A stretch of DNA of 64,000 nucleotides from positions 1,612,001-1,676,000 of the forward strand of contig NZ_SCNG01000001.1 of the NCBI RefSeq assembly GCF_005503555.1, given 5' to 3'. The notes under the pieces are model-generated. The model worked only from the letters and a program-made list of their open reading frames with translations, did no database searches and was not told where the DNA came from. A program made the translations under genes and the position numbers. Positions 54,337 through 62,696 of the stretch are shown one piece after another (the first letter of the stretch is position 1; every line of letters starts with the position of its first letter). This DNA comes from Rudaea sp. 3F27F6. GTDB lineage: Bacteria; Pseudomonadota; Gammaproteobacteria; Xanthomonadales; Rhodanobacteraceae.

Positions 54337-54630
54337 CTATTCGCCGGGAGAATACTCTGCCGCCCCGGTAACACGATTGACGCTCACCCAAAAAAAGCAG
54401 CCCGGCGGAACGGGGCCTGGGGCACATTCAAAGTAGAACGTCCATTCCTTGCCGTCTTCACTGAGTTCCCGTGGAAACGAGCCGAGCTTGTAGTGCTTAA
54501 GGTCAATTCCATTGGCTTTGGCGGCCTTCTCAGCGATAGTCAGCGCATCTTTGCGCGACAGCTTGTCATCGGCGAACACCGACGAAGAGAACGCCATGCC
54601 AATGAACAAACAGATCAGGGCGTAACGCAT
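54337..54630 (-). CDS. small exported protein
   Basis: 97 aa. A clear signal peptide (MRYALICLFIGMAFSSSVFA) is followed by a mature part with DALTIAEKAAKANGID and WVSVNRVTGAAEY, which fits a small PepSY-like fold though this is not certain. It starts directly after an attC-like sequence, so it may be an ancient cassette gene. The next gene lies 44 bp downstream on the same strand. Confidence 0.65.
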   Translation of the reverse strand: MRYALICLFIGMAFSSSVFADDKLSRKDALTIAEKAAKANGIDLKHYKLGSFPRELSEDGKEWTFYFECAPGPVPPGCFFWVSVNRVTGAAEYSPGE

Positions 54631-54701
54631 GCTTAGCGCCGAGCTGAGCGGCCACCACCGCGAGGATTCACAGCTTACCCGATCCGTTCAGTTTAACGAC
54701 C
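54631..54701 (-). repeat. degenerate attC-like sequence
   Basis: On the plus strand TTAGCGCCGAGCTGAGCGG, then CCGCGAGG, resembles the left half of the attC sites at 62.1-63.6 kb (CTAACGCTGAGCTAAGCGG). The matching right end reads CCGTTCAGTTTAACG. Core GTTAG/CTAAC sequences are damaged. It precedes a small exported-protein gene, as expected for a cassette boundary. The remaining stretch to 55055 has no gene. Confidence 0.4.
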
Positions 54702-55055
54702 ATTTCCCGGCATCCAATCGACCGCTCGGAGTGCCTCCAAGTGACCGAAGGCGGGTATCGAAAGTGGGGTATTTGATCTGGCCACAGATGGTACTCTCTG
54801 ACAACCATCGGGGCATCAAGGGCAATATCAGTCGATAGCAACTGATATTTATTCCCAATAGCTGATTGCAGGAGCCGGCATCCGATGTTGACAACCAGAC
54901 GCTGATATCAAGAATCGGCGCTGGTGATCAAGCTGGCCGGTACGGGCAGTACGAGCCCGCGCAAGTTGCGGGAGGAAGTAGTGAATTGGTCCCGGGGAAC
55001 GACCGCCACGTTGGAATCCGTCCAAGGCTTTCAATATTTCGTCCAGCAATTCGCA

Positions 55056-56369
55056 TCATTCGATGCCGGTAGCCACAGGAAGTGATGCCAGCGCTTCCGC
55101 CATATTGTCGATTGACATTCGACAGGCGTCGATCACGACGTCATCGACGCCGGCATCCGCGGCGATCTTTGGCAACCGTCCCACCGTCTGTGCGAACACG
55201 TGCAGCTCGCCGGCAAGGAGGAGCTTTTCTTTCTCCGGCACGTCGAGCGCCTCGAGAATGTGCGTCCAATCGTGCAAGCGCCGCCCGGATCGGTCGCGCC
55301 AGTGCACCGAGCGCGCGATCATCTCCGGATCGCGAAACATCGGCGCGAAGTCAAACACCGGCGTCAACTGCACGCGCCCGTCGGGTAGCACCTGCACGGC
55401 CGTGTTCCTCGCGTGATTGTCGGTGTTGCGCAGCGCCAGGTTCAGCACATCGCGCTTCAGGTATTCGACCGTCTCAGCAAAGGGATCATCGACGTGCGTG
55501 CGCAGCGCACACAGCAGCATGCCGTGATCAATCGGGCGACCGAATCCGCGCAGTCCTGCGAGGCTGGCCAAGCTCTCCTGATGCAGTCGCAGCACGCCGT
55601 GGGGTGTGACCTGACGGTCAAAGCGGCGCACGAACAACTTGTCGCCGTGGTGTTGGTGTTCATCGATCGTGCGTAACCCGCAAGCCGCGGCCACACGGAG
55701 GTAGGCTGCCTCGTTGCGCAGTACAAGCTTATCGTCCTCTGACGAGCCGCGCGGCAGTTTGACGAGCCAGTGCGTCCGAGCATGCCTATCCTCGAGCGCT
55801 CCATCGGCGTACCAACCGCCATCGTACGCCTGGGTCAACAGGAGTTTGGGAGCCACCCCCTGTACCCCAGTCGTGCCGGCGGCGAGCCACTCATCAACAT
55901 CGAGGCGCTCCAGCAAGCCTTCGTCATTCCGGAACATCTCATCAAGATCGAATCCACGCCTCGCGTCCACAGGCCTGGATTTCCTTGCCACCTGAGCCTG
56001 GTAGTAGTCGACGGCCTGATCAACACGAAGCCGACCGATCGGGTTGAGTGCGCCGTTCAGCACAAAGGGCATCACCAGGCCGTCATGATCGCGCAACCCC
56101 AGTTGAGCGACCAGACGTTGACGCCCCGGGCCCTGCGGCACGAGATCATAAAGAACCGGGGGGACGCGACGGTACGAATCAGTTTCGTACGAATCGCCGT
56201 CAAGTCTCGTCTCGAAACCCACTGGCAGGCCGAGACCGATCGGCTCGGGATGGTCGCCAAACACGTACTCGGGCAGGTATTCGACCCGGCAAGCCTCATC
56301 ACCGAGGAACACGATCTCTGCGGCAGGCTGCCAGGTACCATGACGATGGATTTCGATGCGCGCCGTCAT
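55056..56369 (-). CDS. hipA: HipA-type serine/threonine kinase toxin
   Basis: 437 aa, full length. The N-terminal HipA_N-like part and C-terminal kinase part are present; VAPKLLL and LRNEAAYLRVAAACGLRT precede the catalytic NTDNHARN and VFDFAP metal-binding segments. HipA kinases phosphorylate aminoacyl-tRNA synthetases and slow growth. The gene is preceded by a 78-aa MbcA/ParS-type domain protein instead of a canonical HipB. ATG 56369 has no strong RBS. Confidence 0.9.
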   Translation of the reverse strand: MTARIEIHRHGTWQPAAEIVFLGDEACRVEYLPEYVFGDHPEPIGLGLPVGFETRLDGDSYETDSYRRVPPVLYDLVPQGPGRQRLVAQLGLRDHDGLVMPFVLNGALNPIGRLRVDQAVDYYQAQVARKSRPVDARRGFDLDEMFRNDEGLLERLDVDEWLAAGTTGVQGVAPKLLLTQAYDGGWYADGALEDRHARTHWLVKLPRGSSEDDKLVLRNEAAYLRVAAACGLRTIDEHQHHGDKLFVRRFDRQVTPHGVLRLHQESLASLAGLRGFGRPIDHGMLLCALRTHVDDPFAETVEYLKRDVLNLALRNTDNHARNTAVQVLPDGRVQLTPVFDFAPMFRDPEMIARSVHWRDRSGRRLHDWTHILEALDVPEKEKLLLAGELHVFAQTVGRLPKIAADAGVDDVVIDACRMSIDNMAEALASLPVATGIE

Positions 56370-56461
56370 GCCGGAAGTCTAGACTGTTGAGCGGAGTTGA
56401 TCATGCAATCGCGATCGACTACATCTCCCAACTGAGATGTCGATGCCCACATCAACCGCAC

Positions 56462-56698
56462 TCACACGTAAGCGCCGCTCTCCATCGTCTCCAACAAACG
56501 CCGCACGATGGCGCGCCCTTCTACAGATGCCATCAGCTCTTTGGGAGTGCGGCCGCCCAGGGGACACTGCGGCGTTGCTAGCCACTGCGTGACCCAGCGT
56601 GATGCATCAAAACCTGGGCCTCGGCCGCTGGGAATCATGCCCTCAACCATCTTGGTCAAGTCGGCAGCGAACTTCGCCCTCGAAACTTGTTTGGACAT
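56462..56698 (-). CDS. MbcA/ParS/Xre-type toxin-binding domain protein (DUF2384), without HTH
   Basis: 78 aa. The fold of the C-terminal toxin-binding domain is clear: RWVTQWLATPQCPLGGRTPK, ELMASVEGRAIVRRLLETME and the end SGAYV. Usual antitoxins have an N-terminal Xre HTH plus this domain; here only the domain is present. ATG 56698 follows TAGGAA. It is 92 bp upstream of hipA and may act as its antitoxin, although the usual partner of this domain is a RES toxin. Confidence 0.85.
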   Translation of the reverse strand: MSKQVSRAKFAADLTKMVEGMIPSGRGPGFDASRWVTQWLATPQCPLGGRTPKELMASVEGRAIVRRLLETMESGAYV

Positions 56699-56749
56699 AC
56701 TTCATTCCTACCAGCGTGGCGCCCCTTAAGCATCGTCACCTTAGCCTTT

Positions 56750-57322
56750 CTACGGTGTACCTAGATTCACATTCACCACCGGAGGGGCGAAAACATGCTC
56801 GCAACGATGGCAAAAGAACGATCGATCCCACTGCGTCTTTTTCTCGACCCAGACCGTACGGTTGTATTCACGGTTCGCTGCGCTTATGCCCGCCATTCTT
56901 TTGAACAGAAAACAGGTTCCCGCGCAAAGAGCGGCGATAGTGGCCCACTTGCCGGTAGCCCCGCCCAACGCATAGCCGATGCCGATTGGAATCACCGACA
57001 GAAGCAGGCCGAGCGGAATCAGGAGGACCAGAAATAGCAGGAGATTTTCCGGCTTTCGGGCCGGCGCCGACAAACGGCGAGCCAGTCCAGACTGCGTCGT
57101 CGATGCATGGTTTGTATCAGCCTGTCGCTGGATGGTCACGCGGCCGTAGCTGTGTACCGAGGAGAGCCCCCTCGGCCCCATCGCTACCCCCATACCCGAG
57201 GTCGTGCCGGTAGAGAGCGAACGGGTCCGAGCACGTCCATGTACATGCTCGGTGCCGCTCGCGACGATTGCGGACAGCTTTTGCGTGTTTTCGCTGTGGC
57301 ATTGCGGGCAGCTTAGATTCAT
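56750..57322 (-). CDS. zinc-ribbon membrane protein
   Basis: 190 aa. An N-terminal CPQCHSENTQKL and a late FCHRCEHVF form a split zinc ribbon. Between them a hydrophobic stretch (LLLFLVLLIPLGLLLSVIPI) and a second one (ATIAALCAGTCFLF) span the membrane. ATG 57322 is chosen with GGGA 8 bp upstream; an upstream ATG (57328) and longer frame are less likely. Function unknown. Confidence 0.65.
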   Translation of the reverse strand: MNLSCPQCHSENTQKLSAIVASGTEHVHGRARTRSLSTGTTSGMGVAMGPRGLSSVHSYGRVTIQRQADTNHASTTQSGLARRLSAPARKPENLLLFLVLLIPLGLLLSVIPIGIGYALGGATGKWATIAALCAGTCFLFKRMAGISAANREYNRTVWVEKKTQWDRSFFCHRCEHVFAPPVVNVNLGTP

Positions 57323-57555
57323 CGCCATCGTCCCAATAGCCGCACTCGATCTTCGATCCGATAGACGCCGCTTGCTCAGAAGCGCCGGAGCAGCTGATTT
57401 CTCTAGCGTCAGCGTGGCGTATTCCGCATTGCTCTTCGCGTCTCGTATTGGTACGGGGTCGCGAACGCATACCTCGAGCATAAGTCGTTTTACACGTTAA
57501 ATGCAAATTTCACGTTGATAGGCACAGCCACGTACGGTCCCGAACCAGAGGCCGT

Positions 57556-57897
57556 ATGAAGCGAACATCCATTTACTCCACCGAGCATGCCCAGCTCATC
57601 GACATCCTGCGCGAGTGGCGGCTCGAGGTCGGCTTGTCGCAAAGCGAGGTGGCAAAGCGCCTGAAGCGTCCCCAGACTTACGTCTCCGCCATCGAAGTTG
57701 GGCGCCAAAGCGTAACGGTGTTCCAACTGCGCGATTTGTGTCGGGTCTATGGTCGCACGCTAGCGCAATTTGTGGCGGAGCTGGAAAAGCGGCTTGAAAC
57801 GATCGATCAGCGACCGCGAACTGTCCGCCCCAAACGATCCGATGCTGGCAAGGCAAAGCGGACGCCACAGACGAGTCGTCGCGCGGATCGCTCCTAA
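57556..57897 (+). CDS. XRE family transcriptional regulator
   Basis: 113 aa. HTH in LREWRLEVGLSQSEVAKRLK followed by RPQTYVSAIEVGRQSV, then FQLRDLCRVYGRTLAQFV. The C-terminus is a basic tail (Arg, Lys, Pro), likely for DNA contact. It is on the opposite strand from its neighbours and has no obvious partner. It could be the missing HTH component for the MbcA-type protein at 56462-56698, but nothing links them beyond proximity. Confidence 0.85.
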   Translation: MKRTSIYSTEHAQLIDILREWRLEVGLSQSEVAKRLKRPQTYVSAIEVGRQSVTVFQLRDLCRVYGRTLAQFVAELEKRLETIDQRPRTVRPKRSDAGKAKRTPQTSRRADRS

Positions 57898-57997
57898 CCT
57901 ACATAGGCACCATCCTTGCCGGCAAAGGACAGAGGCACTTGTATGATATGACACTGCCTACAGCTCAATAGCAAAGCGGATCCTTTTCATCTTTACA

Positions 57998-59041
57998 TCA
58001 AGTGAGCTTGGCTTGTTTCAGTTCCACGCATTTCTCAAGATAGCTATCCGAGAACGCCTGAAGATTTGAGCGACGTATTGATTGCTCCACCCCGGAATCT
58101 TCACTAGTGCGGCGAAGCAGATAACGAGCAAGCACCTCGCCAAGGTGTGTATGAAGCCGCCCCTCCGGCCTCAACTCCCAAACTCCATTGGCTCGCCCAT
58201 CCGGCATCACCACCACGGTACTGCACCGAACTTCACCTAAGAAGTCCTGCAACAAATAGTCGCGAGTTGCAATGTAAGGGAACACGAACGTGTCTCCGTC
58301 ACCGCCAGGAAAAATGGCCACTGCTGGTAACATCACGTCGTGTCCAAGATTGAGCACCTTCTTCTTTTGCTCGTCAAGACGGGACATCAGCTTGGTGTCT
58401 TTCTGAACTTTGCTGACCGACTTGCTACGAAAGAGGGTTGGCTGTTCCTTAGTCAGGAACAACAATGCTGCGAGATAGAAAGGCAGTTGCAAAAATGGCA
58501 GATCTACTGCTTGGATCAACTCACTCAACCACTTCAGTTTGGATTCTGCGCTGCCAGACTGGTGATAGATGTACAGAATGGCTGGGAGATAGCCCGACAA
58601 TAGCTCTACGTTTTGTGCAATGACAAATTTCCCATCCTCCAGCAACCTATCAAAGGTCTTGGCATTGCGCGAAGCCTCCCACGAACCAAAACGCTGTCCC
58701 AGCAGTTCGGCGAATTTGTGAAGCGCTTGACTGGCCCCATCGAACCCCCGCCGCTGTTCGAGCATGGCCATCACCGGATTTAACTCCAAGGGTGTAGAGC
58801 GCAGCAGGTTCTCTAGGAAGTCGGTATTGCCCGGACGCCGACTTTCGATGATGTCGGTCAGCACATTGTTATCGAGCACCAGCGAGTGTAATACCCTCGT
58901 GCCTACTGGTACCGCTCCCCTTTGGTGAAGTATCGGCCGGATATGTAGCGCGTCGGTATCACCAGGTGGTGATGTCACCGCCTTCCCATCCACTACCCAA
59001 ATCTCGCCAACTAACGGCTCCACCACGTCAAATGTCTTCAT
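57998..59041 (-). CDS. hypothetical protein, PIN-like start
   Basis: 347 aa from ATG 59041 (AGGAG 7 bp upstream; an open frame to 59146 is rejected). The sequence near residue 55 (LVLDNNVLTDIIESRRPG) looks like the first strand of a PIN-type nuclease (normally LDTNVL), but other acidic positions cannot be identified with confidence. The rest is helical with no known domain. It may be a nuclease-like defence gene; low certainty. Confidence 0.6.
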   Translation of the reverse strand: MKTFDVVEPLVGEIWVVDGKAVTSPPGDTDALHIRPILHQRGAVPVGTRVLHSLVLDNNVLTDIIESRRPGNTDFLENLLRSTPLELNPVMAMLEQRRGFDGASQALHKFAELLGQRFGSWEASRNAKTFDRLLEDGKFVIAQNVELLSGYLPAILYIYHQSGSAESKLKWLSELIQAVDLPFLQLPFYLAALLFLTKEQPTLFRSKSVSKVQKDTKLMSRLDEQKKKVLNLGHDVMLPAVAIFPGGDGDTFVFPYIATRDYLLQDFLGEVRCSTVVVMPDGRANGVWELRPEGRLHTHLGEVLARYLLRRTSEDSGVEQSIRRSNLQAFSDSYLEKCVELKQAKLT

Positions 59042-59166
59042 CGATATCTCCTGCGAGCTAAGGCTTTTCGCTCTATCGGATGCAACACTGCGGTGTGATG
59101 GCGACTGTCGGTGCAGAGTCCCTGCCCAAGGCTGCGTGCCTCGCATTCGGCTTCCGGCATATCTTG

Positions 59167-59673
59167 CTATGGTCGCAGAGGCTCCGCCTCGAATTCGTAC
59201 CGCTCGTAATGCGGCTTGAGTTTGTAGACCCGCAATGGCAGTGGGCGTCGATCAACCAAGGCGAGTAGTCGATTGCGATTTTCGGCTGAAATTCTGTATC
59301 CAAGGATCAATTCTTGCAGCGCCTCTACCGGAAACTCGAAGTGTCCGGCTGGCACTCCACTACGCACCAGCCTAACTTCGTCCTCACGCTGCCAATGCAC
59401 CGACTTAGACAGCAATGCGTCGCGCACGAATTGGTCAGCGGCTCCACGATTGCGCTTTGTGTCGAGAGACAGGTCGATTTTCGGACGATCGAGTACATAG
59501 TCAACTTCGATCGGGATCGCGTGTTCCGACCAGCCATCCTCGAACCTGAAACCTAAGCAATAGTCAGTGTGGTTTTCACCGTAGTGCGCCCACATCGGCA
59601 CATCCTGCCATGTGCGGTTGAAACAACACACACTGGAGTTGTCGATGTAATCCAGCGAGACAATTTTCTGCAT
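59167..59673 (-). CDS. DUF2971 family protein, short at the N-terminus
   Basis: 168 aa. VCCFNRTWQDVPMWAHYGEN and CLGFRFE are the DUF2971 core motifs (CFS...MWxHYxxxHxGxCxGF). Known members are about 250 aa; the N-terminal 80-100 residues are missing, so it is either truncated or a short form. ATG 59673 lies 11 bp after the stop of the 682-aa gene. Function unknown, but DUF2971 genes are common in defence-rich regions. Confidence 0.75.
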   Translation of the reverse strand: MQKIVSLDYIDNSSVCCFNRTWQDVPMWAHYGENHTDYCLGFRFEDGWSEHAIPIEVDYVLDRPKIDLSLDTKRNRGAADQFVRDALLSKSVHWQREDEVRLVRSGVPAGHFEFPVEALQELILGYRISAENRNRLLALVDRRPLPLRVYKLKPHYERYEFEAEPLRP

Positions 59674-59684
59674 TGGATTTAGGG

Positions 59685-61733
59685 CTATTTGTCACTCGTT
59701 GAGTTCACAGTATTCCCAGAAAGTCTCGCCGCAACTTCGTCCGCATCTACTTCGACGGTACGGGTTACGTGAAGGACCTCACAAGGGCTTGAATCTCCCG
59801 GAGGAAGCCATATCGGGACTCGACGCCATTTCAGCGCTCTCCAGAGATGACGGATTTGTGGAAGATCAAAAAAATACTCCCTTGCAGCTTTAGGTGCATC
59901 ATCGATTGTTTCGTAGATTAGCCTCGATGACATGGCTTTCCAATTTTCATAGCCAGATGAGATGAAATCTGTTTCCAACAAGTTCCGCACAAAAGGAATC
60001 AGCAAAATCTCGTCCAGAACAGGAACGTCAGATACAACGATGCCAGCGTGAATCGCATGATTGAGAACAACGAATGGGATGGCTTCAAAATTCGCTGAAA
60101 TTTTGATGCCGGAATCGCTGAGCTGAGCCCTGAAAGATTCTCGATTTCGATTGACGGATGCTATCTTGCGCTGAATTTGAGAAACCGCCTTTAGGACGAG
60201 GGAACGATGCCGAGACCACATTTCTCGGCTAGTTGGACGCACGGTGCATTTGGCTTCACCCAATAACACTAGATTTCCGACTACGATAACCAGATCGATT
60301 TCTTCTTTTTCCTCGTTCTTCGGCGCAAAAACAAAGGACTCTCTGACAACCTGTGCTACTGGAGGTGTTGATGCACTGGCTGCTGTCAAGCAGTTTTCCC
60401 GAACATAGGCTTCGAACGTATTTCCCCTAGGAGAAAGGTCAAACCCTAGTTGTTGAAGCCAACGGTCAACGCTTCTTGAGAGATTGCCGTGTAAGCACGC
60501 TGCGAATACCGGGGTCAGCCGATCCGTCGAGATCGGTACAAAGGGCTGCGTCCACAATTCTTGATCTGGTTTGGCGCGATAAGTGAAGAATTCGACAAGC
60601 GCCTGTGCATCCGCCTTCGAGAAGCCAAGCCCTCTACGAAGCAGGGAAATCAAAGCGTCGCGTTTAACAATGCGCAAATAATCCCCCAGCCGCCCCCCTG
60701 CATCTTTCATCTCTAGGCCGGGAGACATCTTATCGTGAGAAGACGATATTGATTCCCACAAGCATCGCATGGCGCTTGCTATTAAATTCCACGCCGCGAT
60801 GACCATTATGAGCGTCAGACCAGAACCGTTTGGCGCTGAACTGGTTTCCAGCGTAGCGTAGTAAATAGGGACAGCGGTAAGAGTCTCGGCGATTTCGACA
60901 ACCCGATACCGGTCAGCCATATCAGGTTTGCCCAATACAAAATGCAGGCGCTTCCCTTGCCGCCGCAACTCGACCACTTCTGGCTGCTGGATTACGAATT
61001 GTGAGATACGCTCACGGCGGTCTTTTGTGCTCCGAGTAGCTTTAAGATGGCCACCGAGAATAAGCATCGAGTCACGATATGACGAGAGCGCTTCCCGATC
61101 CACCCACTCCAAGTGGTTTGGTGAAATAGTAGCTGAAGCTTCCCCGTTTGCTTCGTTCGTCAAGCCAAAATCATTCCACACTATATCGTCCCAGCGATCC
61201 TCGAGAGAGGCAAAGGACACGCCTATATTCAACGCAATGGCAAGTTCTGAGAAGTCGACATTTCCCGCTGCCTTGGGACCCTTCCTGCGGCTAGGTTCGC
61301 GCAATAACATAGCTATCGGAATTTGAGCAGAGTCGATCGTGGATTGGATAATCTCATCGGGCGAGAATTCGCCACCTCCCGAAAGCTCCAACTTCAATCC
61401 GGCAAACTCATCCACGGTAGTAAAAGGTTGATTAGGTGTTCGCCGCAGTATTCTCTGCTTGGCTGATTCTCCGGTGACCAGTGTTTCCCTGTTACACAAA
61501 GCAATTAACCCGCGCAACCTTGCCTCGACGGAAGCCGGGTGATCTCCAATAATGGTCACCGCACTTCGGATCCAGCTTAACTTTTCGTCGAACCACACGC
61601 CGGCTGTAGCTAGAGCTCGGTCTTCGTTAGAGATCTGAGTGGATTGCGCTAGATTTCGCCATCGCGTCTTATCAAAACCACGTCTGGTCGGTGAAACGAC
61701 CCTTCCTTTCCTTACATCATCCAATAGAGACAC
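59685..61733 (-). CDS. putative PD-(D/E)XK nuclease, 682 aa, unknown family
   Basis: GTG 61733 with AAGGAA 8 bp upstream. The C-terminal half contains EEIDLVIVVGNLVLLGEAKC, a D-x(n)-ExK arrangement typical of restriction-endonuclease-like folds, with a basic helix after it (SRHRSLVLKAVSQIQRKIAS). The N-terminal 400 residues match nothing I know. It is coupled to the DUF2971 gene downstream. The GC content and codons are those of the accessory region. Likely a nuclease in a defence context; the substrate is unknown. Confidence 0.6.
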   Translation of the reverse strand: MSLLDDVRKGRVVSPTRRGFDKTRWRNLAQSTQISNEDRALATAGVWFDEKLSWIRSAVTIIGDHPASVEARLRGLIALCNRETLVTGESAKQRILRRTPNQPFTTVDEFAGLKLELSGGGEFSPDEIIQSTIDSAQIPIAMLLREPSRRKGPKAAGNVDFSELAIALNIGVSFASLEDRWDDIVWNDFGLTNEANGEASATISPNHLEWVDREALSSYRDSMLILGGHLKATRSTKDRRERISQFVIQQPEVVELRRQGKRLHFVLGKPDMADRYRVVEIAETLTAVPIYYATLETSSAPNGSGLTLIMVIAAWNLIASAMRCLWESISSSHDKMSPGLEMKDAGGRLGDYLRIVKRDALISLLRRGLGFSKADAQALVEFFTYRAKPDQELWTQPFVPISTDRLTPVFAACLHGNLSRSVDRWLQQLGFDLSPRGNTFEAYVRENCLTAASASTPPVAQVVRESFVFAPKNEEKEEIDLVIVVGNLVLLGEAKCTVRPTSREMWSRHRSLVLKAVSQIQRKIASVNRNRESFRAQLSDSGIKISANFEAIPFVVLNHAIHAGIVVSDVPVLDEILLIPFVRNLLETDFISSGYENWKAMSSRLIYETIDDAPKAAREYFFDLPQIRHLWRALKWRRVPIWLPPGDSSPCEVLHVTRTVEVDADEVAARLSGNTVNSTSDK

Positions 61734-61770
61734 GAGAAATTCCTTGTGAATGTCTTATTCGCCACGGAAG

Positions 61771-61806
61771 TGACACCGGCCGTCCGTTTGAGCGAATAGT
61801 TAGGTA
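61771..61806 (-). repeat. truncated attC site (half)
   Basis: Only the part GTCCGTTTGAGCGAATAGTTAGG (written here in two parts, GTCCGTTTGAGC and GAATAGTTAGG) of an attC site remains, after the stop of the zinc-ribbon cassette gene. The partner CTAACGC...AAGCGG half is missing and the DNA changes to the nuclease gene. This marks the left edge of the cassette array. Confidence 0.75.
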
Positions 61807-61823
61807 CCAGTGATGCCACTGGC

Positions 61824-62096
61824 CTATTTGTAGCGACGGCGCGCGTCTTTGAGTACTGCGTCACTGACAAAGCCTTTGCCGCACGCACCGCAGAAGTAGC
61901 CATCAACGAATTGTGACATGGGCTCGCTTCGAACGGCCTCTGGTTTGAGATCATCGACTCTCAGATCTGCGAAGTATGCAAGTCGTGGGTCTACGCCCGG
62001 TCTTTGTACCCAAGCCTCGTCAATAAGTAGCAGCTTTGGTTGAATAGACGCGGTGCTGCCACAAAGCGGACATGGCTCGAAGGTGACTTGCGGCAT
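61824..62096 (-). CDS. integron cassette gene: zinc-ribbon protein
   Basis: 90 aa. PCPLCGST at the start and FCGACGKGF near the end form two CxxC knuckles of a zinc ribbon. The middle has DPRLAYFADLRVDDLKPEAV. ATG 62096 lies 9 bp from the attC core, as usual for cassettes that lack long leaders. Function unknown; it may bind a partner or nucleic acid. Its attC downstream is truncated. Confidence 0.75.
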   Translation of the reverse strand: MPQVTFEPCPLCGSTASIQPKLLLIDEAWVQRPGVDPRLAYFADLRVDDLKPEAVRSEPMSQFVDGYFCGACGKGFVSDAVLKDARRRYK

Positions 62097-62104
62097 CGGG
62101 TGTG

Positions 62105-62196
62105 GCGCCTAACGCTGAGCTAAGCGGCCGCTGCCGCGAGGAGTGTCAGGATACCGCAAGCCGTCACGGCGGTCCGCTTGAGGAATAGTTAGGTGC
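62105..62196 (-). repeat. attC recombination site 1
   Basis: GCGCCTAACGC (62105 onward) and AATAGTTAGGTGC (to 62196) are the outer core sequences. The inner AGCTAAGCGGCCGC and GTCCGCTTGAGG arms can pair on the bottom strand. About 92 bp. The orientation shows that genes in the array read leftward (minus strand). Confidence 0.92.
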
Positions 62197-62596
62197 ACGC
62201 CTCGGCTTCTGACCACCAGCGTAGGTTTGAAACCTTGCCGCTCCCAAGTAGCAGCGCCTCAAGTGCAGAGGCAAGCTCTGTGACCTTTGCTGTGGCGTCG
62301 ATTTTGCGAAACAACCTACGGACGAACGGCTTTGATGGCTCGATGAAACAGAGGAAGCCGTCTTGGAACTCCTCGTAGTTACCGCAGCCGACCCACAAGG
62401 GAAATTCGGAATTGGCTAACTCAACCCGCCAGCACCAGTCTTCGGGGTCAACTGCGGTTACCGAGAACCCGTAAGCAGGCAAGTGTTGTGCAACGTAGTC
62501 AGCCAGCTTTTTGCCAAAACGCCCTGGATTTATCTGCTCACCCTCGCCCGGCTCGGCAGGGAATTCCGAAGAAGCAAACTCAACGTGAGTTCTCAC
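62189..62596 (-). CDS. integron cassette gene: hypothetical protein
   Basis: 135 aa starting at GTG 62596, just after the attC core. The C-terminal stop lies inside attC site 1. It contains VDPEDWCWRVELANSEFPLW and GCGNYEEFQDGFLCFIEPS, conserved-looking Trp/Cys-containing segments. No family is recognised. Cassette proteins of this kind are usually small, soluble and unannotated. Confidence 0.72.
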   Translation of the reverse strand: MRTHVEFASSEFPAEPGEGEQINPGRFGKKLADYVAQHLPAYGFSVTAVDPEDWCWRVELANSEFPLWVGCGNYEEFQDGFLCFIEPSKPFVRRLFRKIDATAKVTELASALEALLLGSGKVSNLRWWSEAEACT

Positions 62597-62602
62597 GGAT
62601 AA

Positions 62603-62696
62603 GCACCTAACGCTCGAGCTAAGCGGCCCCTGCCGCGAGGGGTGTCAGGATACCGCAACCTGTCGCAGCGGTCCGCTTAAGCGAATAGTTAGGTGC
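62603..62696 (-). repeat. attC recombination site 2
   Basis: GCACCTAACGCTCGAGCTAAG and GTCCGCTTAAGCGAATAGTTA followed by GGTGC form a near-symmetric 94-bp attC with full core sites. It differs from site 1 mainly in the middle. Confidence 0.92.

Noticed and set aside
61712-61954. 80-aa minus-strand ORF across the half attC
   Set aside because: It contains 'NYSLKRTAGV', the usual artefact of translating an attC site, and overlaps the zinc-ribbon cassette gene in another frame.
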